A stretch of 64,000 bases of DNA from positions 124,001-188,000 of the forward strand of contig NZ_SUMG01000002.1 in NCBI RefSeq assembly GCF_009910325.1, given 5' to 3'. Within the stretch, counting starts at the first letter, position 1; the number at the start of each line of letters is the position of its first letter. The notes beneath the pieces were generated by a model that worked only from the letters and a program-made list of their open reading frames with translations, was not told where the DNA came from and did not search any database. Below, piece by piece: positions 63,491 through 64,000 of the stretch. The stretch comes from Isachenkonia alkalipeptolytica (GTDB lineage: Bacteria > Bacillota > Clostridia > Peptostreptococcales > T1SED10-28). Made by a program: the position numbers and the translations under genes.

Positions 63491-64000
63491 CTACTCCCTT
63501 TTATTTTTCCCTTGGTTTTTTTCAAGCTTTCTTTCCATAGGTCGGGAAGCTTTTTTTCGGCTCCCAACACTTTTATTCGGGACTACCTTGCCCTTATCCC
63601 ATCGATAGTGTACATACAGCCCCCGGGTCAAGTTCAGCACCACCAGGGTAAAGGGCGCCTTCTCCAAAGAGCCTTTTCGCTCCAGAAATCTTCGTACTTT
63701 TTCCTCATCCCTGGAATCCTGGAACTCATCATGATTTGCAAGGATCACAAGAATCTCTCGATCCACCCTTTGAAACTCTTCAAACTTCTCCCGTTTATCC
63801 TTCACCCGCTTATCAATCAATCTTTCTATGGGGATCTTTGATTTATCCAAGGGGGGGTTCGGGATACTGTCTACATACTGCTCAATGGCTCCCGGTTTCC
63901 TTCCCCGTAGATCACTTTCATAAACCTTTGCCCGTTGCTTTGCATCTTCTCCGTCGATGGCTTCCGTAATCTCTATTCCCAGGATTTGATTGTTGTATCG
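63491..64000 (-). CDS. unrecognised protein, C-terminal part (5' end outside window)
   Basis: The frame is open from base 64000 to the stop at 63491 (169 codons seen), so an ATG or TTG inside this stretch need not be the start. The visible part reads as a soluble, charged protein (IEITEAIDGEDAKQRAKVY, FEEFQRVDREILVILANHDEF, APFTLVVLNLTRGLYVHYRW). It ends in a lysine/arginine-rich tail (about 35 residues, SRKKASRPMERKLEKNQGK). I do not recognise the family. The basic tail might bind nucleic acid. It is co-directional with the ATP-grasp fusion gene. Confidence 0.6.
   Translation of the reverse strand, partial: RYNNQILGIEITEAIDGEDAKQRAKVYESDLRGRKPGAIEQYVDSIPNPPLDKSKIPIERLIDKRVKDKREKFEEFQRVDREILVILANHDEFQDSRDEEKVRRFLERKGSLEKAPFTLVVLNLTRGLYVHYRWDKGKVVPNKSVGSRKKASRPMERKLEKNQGKNKRE

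Overview
The window comes from a low-to-moderate GC, anaerobic Firmicute, most likely class Clostridia. The evidence is a selenocysteine-type NAD-linked formate dehydrogenase with NuoE/NuoF-like partners, rubrerythrin, an AtoDA-type CoA-transferase, AddAB, YhaM, a type I-B CRISPR-Cas locus and strong AGGAGG-type ribosome binding sites. A relative of alkaliphilic or peptide-fermenting Clostridia would fit, but that is inference.

Layout: (1) 1-4007, minus: formate dehydrogenase operon (NuoE-like, small 2Fe-2S, NuoF-like, FdhA). FdhA reads through an in-frame UGA (Sec) with a visible SECIS hairpin and leaves the window on the left. (2) 4432-11183: uvrB-uvrA-uvrC operon behind a consensus promoter and a LexA-type box. 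(3) 11347-17409: ftsE-ftsX, two PcsB/EnvC-like M23 hydrolases and a Ctp protease, a division/cell-wall-hydrolysis cluster. (4) 17640-32578: 5-formyl-THF cyclo-ligase, an IS200/IS605-like remnant, a LonB/YcbZ-like protease, a CoA-transferase pair, a dipeptidase, threonine dehydratase and addBA. (5) 32707-34124: two membrane proteins. The second is driven by a textbook promoter embedded in a perfect 24-bp inverted repeat.

(6) 34258-46827: a 58-repeat CRISPR array and a complete type I-B cas set (cas8b-cas7-cas5-cas3-cas6-cas1-cas2-cas4), all read on the minus strand with the leader between cas4 and the array. (7) 47183-50572: a plasmid-type RepA_N replication initiator carrying intragenic iteron-like repeats, YhaM and rubrerythrin. 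(8) 50661-55672: phosphatidylserine decarboxylase, an acetyltransferase, a dicarboxylate/amino-acid symporter and a PLDc_N-ABC transporter trio resembling Bacillus yxlEFG. (9) 55696-58463: a D-cysteine-desulfhydrase-like enzyme, a small UC-motif selenoprotein hidden behind an in-frame UGA, and a SigY-like ECF sigma/anti-sigma operon. ECF-type promoter sequences of the same form precede both the sigma gene and the ABC trio, so these two blocks probably form one regulon. (10) 58608-64000: an N-formylglutamate amidohydrolase-like protein, gamma-glutamyltransferase, a D-Ala-D-Ala-ligase-like ATP-grasp fused to a metal-ligand-depleted M20-like domain, and an unrecognised partial gene.

Main highlights: two selenocysteine genes that standard ORF calling truncates, the split SigY-like regulon, the promoter inside a perfect palindrome, the ATP-grasp/M20 fusion, and an initiator with intragenic repeats beside the CRISPR-Cas locus. 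No tRNA or rRNA gene was recognised.
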